Source: Desulfosporosinus sp. OT (lineage in GTDB: Bacteria > Bacillota > Desulfitobacteriia > Desulfitobacteriales > Desulfitobacteriaceae). Taken from it: 40,354 bases of DNA. Within the stretch, counting starts at the first letter, position 1; each line of letters starts with the position of its first letter. The translations under genes were made by a program, and so were the position numbers. The notes below the pieces were generated by a model. That model searched no databases. It was not told the origin of the DNA and saw nothing but the letters and a program-made list of their open reading frames with translations. This document shows, in pieces, positions 17,031 to 26,430 of this stretch. The stretch lies in NCBI RefSeq assembly GCF_000224515.1, contig NZ_AGAF01000238.1:1-40354 (forward strand), given 5' to 3'.

Positions 17031-20000
17031 TTATGTATTTTCCTCCTCCACCCCATCGAGACGCTTCCAGATTTCGTCTTGCTTTAAAGCAGGCAGGTCT
17101 CGGTATTGGTTTTCTGGCAGATAGGGGTCAAAATGGCAAACAGGCTTATAAGCACAATACTGGCATCCTGTGTTCTTCCCTCGTCGGTAAGGGGAAAGAG
17201 AGATATCACCATTTAATATCTCTTCACCCGTCTGGCGGAACCACTGACGAAGGTAGTCTCTGAGCCGGGAAAACTGATCTTCGGTCAAGATATTCGAGCC
17301 TTTTTTGAAGGTCCCGTCTTTTTTTAACTTGAGACTGAGTAAATCAGATTGTCCGGTAGAAAAGGAAGAATCCATGGCTTCTAAGACACGTGGATTAGCT
17401 AATAAATACCCACTGACTTTAACTGCCTTGACACGGCGCTGTTCCAACTCTTCCGAGCTGAGGGGGATTTTTTCCTCTAGCTGGGGTTCCAGTACAGGAA
17501 AGTACAGGAAACCTGCGGGAGTTTTCTGCAGTATAAAGTTGTCCCTGCCTGCTGCTACTTCAGTATCTTCGTTTTCTGAACTTGTTTCTAGTGAGGGCAA
17601 AGCCGAAGTCGTATTGAGCAAGACTTCAGCTCCTTGTAAGGCGACATCTAGATATGTGAGTAATTGAAGGTTTAAACCATAATAAATTGAATCCAGCGCT
17701 AGGGATATTTCGCGGGATTTATAATCGAGGATTCGCAAATACACCTTTCCGTCTAAGAAGGCGGCATCGACACGGTCGATTTGCCCACATAGAAGTAGTG
17801 AATCGTCCTCTGACAACGGGATGTCTACCCCAGGGAGGGTTTCCGTTGGGCCAAAACCTACCTCTAACTGGATCGGGATAAATACCCCTCGACGAGCATG
17901 CTCGCCGAGTACTCGAACAGCGTGATGAACGGTTCGTTTGAGCTTATGAGTTAAATAGCGGTAGCGAGCGCTACTTAGGAGGATCTCGTGCTGGAGACTA
18001 GGGGCGAGCTGTTCCGCTAGTTCACTGACAAGTGCCCACGATTCTACCTTCGTCAATTTTCCCCAATCTAAGCCCCGCTCCTGTAAATGTATGGCAAAAT
18101 CATGCAGAAGAGTATGGAAGAATTCACCCATATCCGGACTGGAAAGCTGATATGTGGGTCTCTCACGTAGCTTCAAACCGTATCGGGCATAATGTCCAAA
18201 TGGGCACTTGGCAAATTGTTCCAGACGAGAAACGCTGGCCTTTAGGCGTTTACCGTATAAACGTCGTGCTAGGGGACGTTGAATCTTATCTTCTTGATTT
18301 TGAACCTGAAGGCTGAACTGTAACCGCTGCACTTGATTTTGGCGGATAGGATCTTGAATCAGCCACATTTCAGTAGCTTTCCAGAGGGGAGAAAGCGGTT
18401 CTCCCTGACGATGTGTGCGCAGTTGTTCAGCATAGGTTTGAAGGGCAAAATCTGCTTGACTAATACGTTCAATGTCCTCCTGATTTCCTAAGAAGCTCTC
18501 AGTAAGCGGGTATAGGTTCTTAAGTCTTGGGACTATAGGTGAAACCGCCAGTCCTTTCCCCTCTTCATCTGTCAAGGGATAACACACAACAAGTTTTTCG
18601 GTAGCTCTAGTGAGTGCTGTATAGATAAAGAACTGCTCTTCAAAGGTCTGAGTTTTCCCTTTCGGGGCAAGAGCGATTCCTGCCTCCTCTAATTGTTCCC
18701 TTTCCTCTGCATCAAGTAGGCCATCGGAGTTAGGTCGAGCAGGAAGAATGCCCTCATTAGCCCCCAGAAGAAAGAGAACCCGCACTTCAGGATTTCGTGA
18801 ACGATCCAATGAGCCTACTAGAACCTGGTCGAGGCCAGGGGGAATCAGCCCGAGTTCGATCGCTTCTATGCCAGAAGCAAGAATTAAGGTATAGTCCTCA
18901 AGCTCCAAATATTCTTCTCCCAATCCAGCAACTATTTCATCCAAGACCTGAATAACGGCTTCCCAGATTTGTTCGTGTAGCTTGGCCACGCTAAGTTCTC
19001 CACTTTCTTGAGCCTTTTGCGACCAGATCCTTAAGGTTGCTGGAACATCAAGTCTTTCTAAGAATTCATAGAGAGCTTCGGTAACTTCCCGTACCGTTAA
19101 TCCGTTAGCTTTTTTACTGGGTTGGACCCTTTGAATAAATGGGGCTATCGAGTCATAAACAATCTGTCTAGAAGAATTAAGCTTCTCTTGAAACTTTATC
19201 TCGGTAGCAAGTTGGGCTTCGTTTTGCCCTAGTGACCACTGACGATGGTATTTCCAGGCTACGTTCCTGTTCCAGCCTTCTCCGTGTATTCCATGTTCGA
19301 GTACGTAGTTTTCCAGACGATCGATGGAATCTCGCTGAAGTTGGAAAAAGTCCGTCTTCAGGCAGCGAAAAAGTGGTTCATAAGCCCAATGACTCTTTGC
19401 CACTTCCGGTAAGGATTGAATCAGCTCAATTAAGGGATGATGCAGGACAGAACGTTTATGATCAAGAAAATGTGAGATCTCATAAGCCGTAAACACCTGG
19501 GTAATCAGCTCGTGATACCCAGTGAGGTCGCGAGTCATGACCGCCATCTCATTCCAGCACAGTCCCTCATCCCGGGCTAAACGACGCAGTTCTCGCGCAA
19601 CACCTTCCACTTCAGCTCTTCGGTTGACGGCTGAAAAAATCCGAATCCCATCCCCCAGAGGACTTTCTGGATTAATCGAGAATCCATTGAGCTTAGACAT
19701 AGGCGAGGGAGAGGGAACCTCCCCGTACGCCACGGTCGGATATGTAAAAAAATACTTTTCTAAATGCCAGAGCCAGGGATGTTTATAGCGTTCCGTAGTT
19801 TCAAGTAAGACGGGAGGGTGTAAATGGGTAGTTGTCTCGGCAACAAGTCGTTGCAGATCCTGATAAGTCTGCCAAGGACCTGCAAATAACTCCTCTCCCA
19901 CTTTAAAGGGTCCCGCTTCCAGCTGGCGCTCATCTACAAGTAAAACTGGATCAAGTGGAGACGTTATAACAACTTCATTGGCCGTGATCATAATCATTTT

Positions 20001-20639
20001 TAGAACGTCTAACTCTTGAGGGGTAAATCCTGTAAAGCCATCGACCCATATGCGTGCCCCATGGATAACGGGTGCGTAAGGTATCTTTTCTGCTAAAATC
20101 GACAATTCATCATCCGGATCACGGATTTCATGGCCTAAAGCGGTTTGAAATTCTTCATAAATAAGAGTTATGTCTTGAAGCTTATCTAATAAAAGTTGAT
20201 TAGAATTCTTAATTTTATGTAAATCGTTTGGAGTAATGCGATAAATTTTAAATTCTCCAATTGTTTGAGCTAGGAGATCGGCCATACCGGGTCGGGTAGC
20301 GGTTCGGGCGAACGCTTTTAAATCAAGACGATGCTTTAAAAGGATTCGCCGCAGAAGCATCCGTTTGCCTATCGCACCGATTAGAACTTTTTGCCCTCCC
20401 CCGGTTTCAGAAAACACTCGCCAACCCAGTCGTCGAAAGCTCAAGACTTGGGCTCGTAAACTTCCGCCTAAATCAGGCGTATTGGCTAAAGTCACTTCCA
20501 TCTGATAGGTTGCCTGCTCGGGGACGAGGAGAATCAGTGGTGCACCCCAAGGTTTCAGTCGAAGTTCACTACGGATTTCTTCCAAGCATAGGGTGCTCTT
20601 GCCACTTCCGGCTCGGCCGAACACGAAACGGACACCCAA
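17031..20639 (-). CDS. addB: ATP-dependent helicase/nuclease subunit AddB
   Basis: 1,202 residues, close to the roughly 1,170 of Bacillus AddB. The Walker A motif GRAGSGKST is at residues 8-16. The C-terminal third is the RecB-type nuclease with GQIDRVD and ILDYKS. The four iron-sulfur cysteines are split, as in the family: one in FAKCPFGHY before the nuclease core, and three in the C-terminal TGCQYCAYKPVCHFD. AddB pairs with the helicase/nuclease AddA to process double-strand breaks for RecA loading. The start is a TTG at 20639 with GGGAG upstream. addA normally follows addB directly; here the next gene downstream is a histidine kinase, beyond two hairpins, so addA must lie elsewhere. It follows the BadF-type kinase gene by 64 bases. 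Confidence 0.95.
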   Translation of the reverse strand: MGVRFVFGRAGSGKSTLCLEEIRSELRLKPWGAPLILLVPEQATYQMEVTLANTPDLGGSLRAQVLSFRRLGWRVFSETGGGQKVLIGAIGKRMLLRRILLKHRLDLKAFARTATRPGMADLLAQTIGEFKIYRITPNDLHKIKNSNQLLLDKLQDITLIYEEFQTALGHEIRDPDDELSILAEKIPYAPVIHGARIWVDGFTGFTPQELDVLKMIMITANEVVITSPLDPVLLVDERQLEAGPFKVGEELFAGPWQTYQDLQRLVAETTTHLHPPVLLETTERYKHPWLWHLEKYFFTYPTVAYGEVPSPSPMSKLNGFSINPESPLGDGIRIFSAVNRRAEVEGVARELRRLARDEGLCWNEMAVMTRDLTGYHELITQVFTAYEISHFLDHKRSVLHHPLIELIQSLPEVAKSHWAYEPLFRCLKTDFFQLQRDSIDRLENYVLEHGIHGEGWNRNVAWKYHRQWSLGQNEAQLATEIKFQEKLNSSRQIVYDSIAPFIQRVQPSKKANGLTVREVTEALYEFLERLDVPATLRIWSQKAQESGELSVAKLHEQIWEAVIQVLDEIVAGLGEEYLELEDYTLILASGIEAIELGLIPPGLDQVLVGSLDRSRNPEVRVLFLLGANEGILPARPNSDGLLDAEEREQLEEAGIALAPKGKTQTFEEQFFIYTALTRATEKLVVCYPLTDEEGKGLAVSPIVPRLKNLYPLTESFLGNQEDIERISQADFALQTYAEQLRTHRQGEPLSPLWKATEMWLIQDPIRQNQVQRLQFSLQVQNQEDKIQRPLARRLYGKRLKASVSRLEQFAKCPFGHYARYGLKLRERPTYQLSSPDMGEFFHTLLHDFAIHLQERGLDWGKLTKVESWALVSELAEQLAPSLQHEILLSSARYRYLTHKLKRTVHHAVRVLGEHARRGVFIPIQLEVGFGPTETLPGVDIPLSEDDSLLLCGQIDRVDAAFLDGKVYLRILDYKSREISLALDSIYYGLNLQLLTYLDVALQGAEVLLNTTSALPSLETSSENEDTEVAAGRDNFILQKTPAGFLYFPVLEPQLEEKIPLSSEELEQRRVKAVKVSGYLLANPRVLEAMDSSFSTGQSDLLSLKLKKDGTFKKGSNILTEDQFSRLRDYLRQWFRQTGEEILNGDISLSPYRRGKNTGCQYCAYKPVCHFDPYLPENQYRDLPALKQDEIWKRLDGVEEENT

Positions 20640-20703
20640 AATAAATCGCTCCCTTCCAAAGGCATCTTGTTCATAATTTCATAAAAGTTTCATGCTGACG
20701 ATT

Positions 20704-21642
20704 TTAAAACGTGATGTGTCGGACTTGGCTAATCATGCTTAAGAGAGCTGCTCCAACGGATGGAGGATAGTTCGGCTTAAGTATTTGAACAGTAGGAAAT
20801 TCTTCTTGAATAGTGGCCAGTAAAGACGGTTCAATAAAACGGAGAATATGTCTGATTCCTCCGACTAACCCCACTTCTAAGCCATGAGTTTTCCGTAGTA
20901 GGGCTCTCGTTAATAAACCTAAAGCTTGGCCTGACTCATCGAGAATTAATTTGGCGATATAGTCTCCCGTCCGAGCGGTCTCAACAACCAATGGAACCAA
21001 AGCAGCCACTTCTTTGTTCGTGCGGTTAGGTTGGTAGAGCCAGTAGCTGATCTCAGGCACTTGTGCTAATCCCAAATGTTCAGTAATCTTAGTTTCTAAT
21101 AGGCTTTTAGGACCGTACCCATCGTAGGATGCAACCGCTGCTGCTAAAGCTTTACGTCCAATATCATAGCCACTGCCTTGGTCTCCGATGAGATGTCCCC
21201 ATCCACCTACGCGAAAAACCTCACCCTCAGTGTTAACCCCTAAGGCAACTGCCCCTGTTCCAGACGCTAAAACATTTCCGGAGAATTTTCCTCGAACGGA
21301 CATTAAAGCCCCAAAGGCATCGTTCTCAAGGGCCACAGGAACCTCTTGAAATGAGACTGTTTTCAAGGATAAGGCTTTTAAGTGTTGTTTCAGGCCGTCG
21401 GCCATAATATTCCAGTCTTCGGAGGTGTCAATACCGGCAAGGCTGATTCCGATTCCTTCAAGTGTATCACCTTGTAAGGCGTCACGAATCCCCTCTACAA
21501 TATGCTGGACAGCTTGCTCTATCCCGACCGCATGGTAATTGCTCGCAGGCTTGCGCAGGCAGCGTAGCACTTGATCCTTTTGATCCAGTGCGACAATCTC
21601 TGTTTTACTGCCTCCGCCGTCAACCCCGATTTTAATTTTCAA
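20704..21642 (-). CDS. BadF/BadG/BcrA/BcrD-type ATPase, N-acetylglucosamine kinase-like
   Basis: 312 residues with the ASKHA nucleotide-binding fold. Phosphate-1 motif GVDGGGSKTE is at about 5-14, the phosphate-2 loop ASGTGAVALG at about 125-134, and GGWGHLIGDQGSGYDIG at about 141-157 is the conserved stretch of GlcNAc kinase-type members. Length and motifs fit the single-domain sugar kinases (N-acetylglucosamine kinase or similar), not the benzoyl-CoA reductase activators, which carry iron-sulfur cysteines missing here. It would phosphorylate an amino sugar in the cytosol, possibly a cell-wall turnover product; the exact substrate is not determined. The start is a TTG at 21642 with GGGAAG upstream. 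It is divergent from a polysaccharide deacetylase and upstream of addB. Confidence 0.85.
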   Translation of the reverse strand: MKIKIGVDGGGSKTEIVALDQKDQVLRCLRKPASNYHAVGIEQAVQHIVEGIRDALQGDTLEGIGISLAGIDTSEDWNIMADGLKQHLKALSLKTVSFQEVPVALENDAFGALMSVRGKFSGNVLASGTGAVALGVNTEGEVFRVGGWGHLIGDQGSGYDIGRKALAAAVASYDGYGPKSLLETKITEHLGLAQVPEISYWLYQPNRTNKEVAALVPLVVETARTGDYIAKLILDESGQALGLLTRALLRKTHGLEVGLVGGIRHILRFIEPSLLATIQEEFPTVQILKPNYPPSVGAALLSMISQVRHITF

Positions 21643-21810
21643 ACTATCACTTCCCTATTCTCAATTGACGCATCCAAATACCAGCTTTTTCTGCAGCCTT
21701 TCTTTATGGGGTCGATTCGTGCCGTACAGAACGTCTTTTTGTATGATTATGCATGGAACCTAGGGTTCATCAATAGGTATATATAGAAGCCGATTTTGGG
21801 GGTGAATAGC

Positions 21811-22536
21811 GTGCGCATTTATGTGTTAACTCGTCGTAAGCTTGCCTTAATGATTTTGTTTCTAATCGCCGTGGGAGGTCTTCTCACCATCACGCAACAT
21901 TCACTGACAACACCATCTCTGGTTCGGACTCCTGGCACCTATTATATGGCTCATACTCAGGAAAAAGTAGTAGCACTAACCTTTGATGATGGGCCAGATC
22001 CGACAGATACGCCCGATGTGTTGGATATCCTTAAAGAAAAGAAAGTTCGGGCGACATTCTTTGTTTTGGGGCAGGCGGCTCAATCTAACCCGTCTCTATT
22101 AAAGCGCTTAGTTAACGAAGGACATGAAATCGGAAACCATAGCTTTAACCATGATTATCAGCAACGCCATTTAATTGAGGAAATGAATCAAACAGACCAA
22201 GAAGTTTTTGCTGTAACCGGTGTCCACACTTATTTTTACCGCCCCCCAGGCGGGTTTTTATCTGAGCGTCAACTCGATACTATCAAAAGGAATGGGCAAG
22301 TCGTGGCCCTTTGGAGTGTGGATAGCAAGGATTGGCGTAACCCAGGTGTAAAACAAATCGTGGCTAATGTTACCAAAAATGTATTTCCTGGTGCTATCGT
22401 CCTTATGCACGATGGTGGTTACCATCGTATTCAAACAGTCAAAGCGTTGGGTCCCATTATTGATTCTCTCCAAGGTAGTGGTTATCGTTTGGTCACCTTA
22501 AGTGAGCTCAAAACGATGGATTGTGAAATTAAGTAG
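21811..22536 (+). CDS. Polysaccharide deacetylase (PdaB/NodB-like), membrane-anchored
   Basis: 241 residues from a GTG at 21811 that GGGGGTGA at 21798-21805 selects; the TTG at 21796 overlaps that site. A basic start is followed by one hydrophobic segment (about 11-29), an uncleaved anchor or signal peptide, and then the NodB domain. Motif 1 is TFDDGPD (about 62-68), motif 2 is HEIGNHSFNH with the metal-binding His pair, motif 3 is YRPPGG and motif 5 is VLMHDG. All catalytic positions for a metal-dependent N-deacetylase of peptidoglycan or chitin-like polymers are present. It acts outside the membrane. The 3' end overlaps that of the convergent diguanylate cyclase gene by 8 bases. It is divergent from a GlcNAc-kinase-like gene, which fits amino-sugar and cell-wall metabolism. 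Confidence 0.92.
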   Translation: MRIYVLTRRKLALMILFLIAVGGLLTITQHSLTTPSLVRTPGTYYMAHTQEKVVALTFDDGPDPTDTPDVLDILKEKKVRATFFVLGQAAQSNPSLLKRLVNEGHEIGNHSFNHDYQQRHLIEEMNQTDQEVFAVTGVHTYFYRPPGGFLSERQLDTIKRNGQVVALWSVDSKDWRNPGVKQIVANVTKNVFPGAIVLMHDGGYHRIQTVKALGPIIDSLQGSGYRLVTLSELKTMDCEIK

Positions 22537-23917
22537 CGGTTTTTTCGTCAGAGTTAAAAGGAACAAACACGCTTAATTGATCTTTACCGTTTCTTTTCGA
22601 AGCATAAAGCGCCTCATCTGCATGTTTAATGAGTTCTTCAGCGGATAAGGCATGTTTTGGAAAAGTAGCCAATCCCATCGAAACGGTGGTCTTTAAGGCC
22701 GGATTATTCTCCATTGTTCCTAACCGGATCATTTCAATTAAACGTTCTCCAACACTAATGGCCGCTTCCAAGCTAGTATTTGGAAGGAGAATGACAAACT
22801 CGTCTCCTGCATACCGGATAACCACGTCCCCTTCTCTGATTCCCGCTAGTAAGAGCGTTGCAAAGAAGCGGAGGAATTGATCCCCAACAAGATGACCATA
22901 GCAATCGTTAATCTCCTTAAAATTATCGCAATCAATAAAGAAAAGAGATACACACCCTTCGGCCGTCATGGTGTGATTTATAGCACGTTCCGTTAAAGCG
23001 AGCAAAGAGCGTGAATTTAAAAGTCCTGTTAGGCCGTCAGTTTCTGATAGGCGTCGGACATGTTCATACAATCGGGCGTTTGCCAAGGCTACACTAACCT
23101 GATTAGCAAAGATCTGTGCTAATTGCAGGTCTTCTTGGTTAAACGCGTCTAGATTCAGTTTGTAAATCCAAAGGACACCGAAGGTTTTCTCTTCTGCTTT
23201 GAGGGGAATCCCCATCACCGACTCTTCGTCAACCGGGGTCCCCTGTATGTGCAAGGCTCGAGGGTCATGTTCAGCATCCCCAGAAATAATGGGCTCCCCT
23301 GTCGCGGCCACCCACCCAACCATACCAAATCCAACACGGGGTTGGTTGCTTAGAATTTGGGCAAGAATTTCCGGATCATTTTGACTTTCTCGTGCGCTGA
23401 TGACTCTTAACGATCTCTTCCCTTCTTCCATCAAGAAGATCGTACAACCATCAGCTTGGAATAGCGAAAAAGTATGATCAACAACTTGATTCGTTAATTC
23501 ACTTAGATCCAACGTTTTGGTTAATGAAGTTGAAATTTGAGATAACGCTGTCATTTCTTCAGTATGACGTTGAATTTGGTATATGGCACGGACTTTACAA
23601 TTCACAGTTATGCCTATAGCAAGATAAACTAGAGTGTGCAGAAACCATTTTAGGAGGATCAACTGATGAGAATCTTGATACAAAACAATCAAGGTCAATG
23701 CTGAAGCAATTGCTACCTGGACTAATAACAATTTCAAAGATAAGTAAAGTGCCACCAAGGCGATCATTAAGAAAAACCCAGACACTAAAAAGATACTAAT
23801 ATGGCCGAGGAGGATCATTAGAACAGACAAACATAACATAATACTAGTGACTGCAAACATCCAAATTTTGCGGGTAGAACGATTAAAAAGAGGTGATCTT
23901 TTTACTTTTTCTTTCAT
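22529..23917 (-). CDS. Membrane-bound GAF-GGDEF diguanylate cyclase
   Basis: 462 residues from an ATG at 23917 (GGAG 8 bases upstream); a TTG 18 bases further up has no ribosome binding site. The N-terminus has about four close-packed hydrophobic segments (about residues 18-110), then a GAF domain (about 125-280), then GGDEF. The cyclase domain has FFIDCDNFKEIND and the active site AGDEF, an accepted variant of GGDEF. The inhibitory I-site, REGD, is five residues upstream, so product inhibition is expected. It makes cyclic di-GMP from GTP in response to a signal sensed by the membrane or GAF region. No EAL or HD-GYP domain is present. It is convergent with the deacetylase gene and downstream of the YitT gene by 133 bases. 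Confidence 0.93.
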   Translation of the reverse strand: MKEKVKRSPLFNRSTRKIWMFAVTSIMLCLSVLMILLGHISIFLVSGFFLMIALVALYLSLKLLLVQVAIASALTLIVLYQDSHQLILLKWFLHTLVYLAIGITVNCKVRAIYQIQRHTEEMTALSQISTSLTKTLDLSELTNQVVDHTFSLFQADGCTIFLMEEGKRSLRVISARESQNDPEILAQILSNQPRVGFGMVGWVAATGEPIISGDAEHDPRALHIQGTPVDEESVMGIPLKAEEKTFGVLWIYKLNLDAFNQEDLQLAQIFANQVSVALANARLYEHVRRLSETDGLTGLLNSRSLLALTERAINHTMTAEGCVSLFFIDCDNFKEINDCYGHLVGDQFLRFFATLLLAGIREGDVVIRYAGDEFVILLPNTSLEAAISVGERLIEMIRLGTMENNPALKTTVSMGLATFPKHALSAEELIKHADEALYASKRNGKDQLSVFVPFNSDEKTAT

Positions 23918-24050
23918 ATATGGTCTCCGCTTCAAACTTCTCTGCTTTTAATGTTTGAATGTAATTTAAAGCTTCGTTATAATTCCAATCTATAAATTCT
24001 CTTTTGGAAATAAGAATCCTGCATGTTCTAAATATATAAAAGTAAATAAA

Positions 24051-24899
24051 TTACTCGTTTGTAACAAATCCTCTGCCGAGGACCTCACCGGCATTTTGGA
24101 CAATCATAAAGGCTAGAGGGTCTACTTCTCGCACAGCTTGTTTTAGGCGACCTATTTCTGGTAGACTGACGACACAGATGATTACGTTCTTTGGTTCGTT
24201 AGAGTACGCGCCTCTTCCATGTAAAAACGTTGCCCCCCTACCCAAATCAATCATAATCCGGTCAACTAAGACTTCGGACTGGTCAGAAATGATGGTAATT
24301 GCTTTCGACGGAACTCCACTCTGTATTAAATCAAGTACACGACCATATACAAACAGGGTAACTAATGTGTAAAGTGTTGCTTTGGAGCCAAGTATTGCCC
24401 AAGAGATCATAATAATAACGCCATTAATGGCCAGGGCAGATGTTCCCATGGGCACTCCATATTTACGCTGAATGACTTTAGATACAATATCTGTACCGCC
24501 TAAGCTGCCCCCGAAGTGAAATACAAGGCTGGAGGAAATTCCGGAGATGACCCCTCCATAAAGTGCCCCCAGAAAAATGTCATTTAGGGCTACAGGCTGA
24601 ACGCCTTTAAATAGGTCCAGTGATGTGGAAAATATCACCAAACCCCAAATAGTTTTGAAAACAAACTGTTTGTTCACTTCGCGCCAGCCTAGCACAAGCA
24701 AAGGAATATTCAAGAGAAAGGTCATAAGACCTATGGGTAATTTGAATGTATAGTAAAGAAGCAAGGCTATTCCGCCGACGCCACCTCCGCCTAATCCAGA
24801 AGGGACAATAAAGCCCTGAACGCCGTAGGCGGCAATGATGGCTCCGATTGTAATCCCAATGAGTCCAAGGATAGACTTTGATCGCTGCGTTAATTTCAA
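24051..24899 (-). CDS. YitT family membrane protein (DUF161/DUF2179)
   Basis: 282 residues from a TTG at 24899 with GGGGGT upstream. There are five or six hydrophobic segments in the first 190 residues, including the family stretch GFIVPSGLGGGGVGGIALLL and FHFGGSLGGTDIVSKVI. The C-terminal DUF2179 domain follows, with GRGATFLHGRGAYS and VLGRGF at the end. Proteins of this type are found throughout Firmicutes; the biochemical role is unknown, though the C-terminal domain resembles small ligand-binding folds. It is an integral inner-membrane protein with a cytosolic C-terminal domain. It stands between the diguanylate cyclase and DUF4349 genes without clear functional coupling. Confidence 0.92.
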   Translation of the reverse strand: MKLTQRSKSILGLIGITIGAIIAAYGVQGFIVPSGLGGGGVGGIALLLYYTFKLPIGLMTFLLNIPLLVLGWREVNKQFVFKTIWGLVIFSTSLDLFKGVQPVALNDIFLGALYGGVISGISSSLVFHFGGSLGGTDIVSKVIQRKYGVPMGTSALAINGVIIMISWAILGSKATLYTLVTLFVYGRVLDLIQSGVPSKAITIISDQSEVLVDRIMIDLGRGATFLHGRGAYSNEPKNVIICVVSLPEIGRLKQAVREVDPLAFMIVQNAGEVLGRGFVTNE

Positions 24900-25046
24900 G
24901 TGGTTACCCCCTATTACTGATGGCTCTTATCTTCTATCTCTTAATCTCTGATCGCACAGCAGATACTTCATTATACAGACATTTGTCTTTTCAGTAAAGA
25001 ATTGCTATGAGGAGGGGTTATAGTATTGTTAAGAGCCAGGCATGAA

Positions 25047-25092
25047 GCAAACAAGAACGGGGCGTAGCGAAAGTTTAGTTTCGCTACGCCCC
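25047..25092 (-). terminator. Rho-independent terminator
   Basis: A 14-bp perfect stem, GGGGCGTAGCGAAA (25059-25072) with TTTCGCTACGCCCC (25079-25092), encloses a 6-base loop. On the minus strand GTTCTTGTTTG follows. It ends the sigma factor-DUF4349 transcript. Confidence 0.8.
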
Positions 25093-25173
25093 TGTTTCGA
25101 GCCTCTTTGTAGTGACGCTTTCTGCCTTCTGGTCCGAATAGAATCTGAGAACGGTTAAAATGTCTATTGGATT

Positions 25174-26430
25174 TTACTTCCGCCACACCCGGTATACTAT
25201 CCACCCCAAAACACCGATGAGTAGATAGGGTAATACATACCCTACTCCGACTACCAGGTAATTAAGGACATTCCAAGTACTGCTAATGGTTTTCAGTACG
25301 GCATCCTTAGTCGCTTGCCAAGTTTTACTCCAAGAGATTGGTTGCCAGGGGTTAATTACATTGACATTTGGGCTCTGAAGGGTGACGAGCTGAAGATTTA
25401 CGGTGGAGTAATCCACTTGATTGTTCCAGAGTTTAAGCTGCCCTTTTAGTTGTTCTATTTGTTGACGAATATTACCCAACGCGTTTTCTACTTTAAGAAC
25501 GTCATCAACGGATTTGGCTTCATCTAAGATATCGAGGTAACGCTTCTCCTCAGCCTCTAAAGTTTGCAAGCGAACTTGGGAATCATAGTATTGGCTGGTA
25601 ATGTCATTGGCAAGCAAACGTTGATCGAGAATTTTGCCCCATGCAGAAAAGGAATCCTGTAAGCCATTAAGTTTAACAGCTGGAATTTTTAATGTCATCT
25701 GGGCAGATGAATGACTATCCACGCCACTTTGTTGGGATTCAGCAATATATCCACCGAGTTGTTGAGCCGCCTGAGTGATCTGTGCAACCGTATCATCGAT
25801 GGAATCCACTTCGAGAGTTAATGTCAAATCGTAGGTGATTTTCCGGAGAATACTGGCATCAGCAGATGGAACAACCGCTTGGTCTGGAGGCAGGGGTGCT
25901 ATGGCTGCGCTTTTAGCAGAAGGGGCCGACGAGCTAAATGTGGAATTCATTTTCTGGTCTGCTGCCGCGTCCGGAGCTGAGCTATCGTAAAGCTTTCCTT
26001 TCACAGCAGGTCCGCCTGCTTCAATCGAATCAGTTACCTGAGGAGCCCTAGCTACGGATTGGCTTAATTCAGCCTTATTGCCCATATGAGGGAAAATGTT
26101 CCATGAAGAATTCAGAGCACCTTGCCCGATGATCATTAAGATAGCTAGTCCGACGACTGAAAATCCAATTTTCCAGCGTTCAATTCCAGTCATTACCCTT
26201 AATTTTGCCTGGATTCGTTGAACTACTCCTGGCTTGTCGTTTACAGGAAATACCTCCAAGGCTTCTTCTTGAGAGATTTTCTCAAGGGCCTTTTGTTTGA
26301 TATTTTGCTTGATTTGTTCATTCCCCTCTGGAGCAGTGTCGATTATATGGAAGAAAGCTTTCATTCGCTTTAAATCACCATCCTCTTCCCAGAGGGACGC
26401 GAGATCCGTTCTCTTCGTAAACCTCTTCAT
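25174..26430 (-). CDS. DUF4349 membrane protein, putative regulator of the ECF sigma factor
   Basis: 418 residues. The first 80 are cytosolic and charged; a membrane helix follows at about 85-105 (GFSVVGLAILMII). Then comes a low-complexity Ala/Ser/Pro linker and the DUF4349 domain (about 190-370), with LEVDSIDDTVAQI, LGGYIAESQQS, LKIPAVKL and a coiled-coil stretch around residue 300 (KRYLDILDEAKSVDDVL). A second helix lies at the C-terminus (about 390-413), ending VYRVWRK. Its ATG overlaps the stop of the sigma factor gene, so the two are translationally coupled. An anti-sigma or sigma-controlled envelope role is inferred from that coupling and the cytosolic N-terminus; no zinc-binding HxxxCxxC motif is seen. 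A strong terminator follows. Confidence 0.85.
   Translation of the reverse strand: MKRFTKRTDLASLWEEDGDLKRMKAFFHIIDTAPEGNEQIKQNIKQKALEKISQEEALEVFPVNDKPGVVQRIQAKLRVMTGIERWKIGFSVVGLAILMIIGQGALNSSWNIFPHMGNKAELSQSVARAPQVTDSIEAGGPAVKGKLYDSSAPDAAADQKMNSTFSSSAPSAKSAAIAPLPPDQAVVPSADASILRKITYDLTLTLEVDSIDDTVAQITQAAQQLGGYIAESQQSGVDSHSSAQMTLKIPAVKLNGLQDSFSAWGKILDQRLLANDITSQYYDSQVRLQTLEAEEKRYLDILDEAKSVDDVLKVENALGNIRQQIEQLKGQLKLWNNQVDYSTVNLQLVTLQSPNVNVINPWQPISWSKTWQATKDAVLKTISSTWNVLNYLVVGVGYVLPYLLIGVLGWIVYRVWRK

Noticed and set aside
17305-17667. Plus-strand open frame of 120 codons opposite addB
   Set aside because: Antisense shadow of the conserved nuclease domain; no ribosome binding site or motif.
23918-24050. 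Open frame in the gap between the YitT and diguanylate cyclase genes, reading EFIDWNYNEALNYIQ
   Set aside because: It looks protein-like but has no ATG, GTG or TTG start in frame and begins at the YitT stop codon itself.
24971-25204. Minus-strand open frame of 77 codons downstream of the DUF4349 gene
   Set aside because: It spans a strong terminator hairpin and overlaps the end of the DUF4349 gene; no supporting motif.
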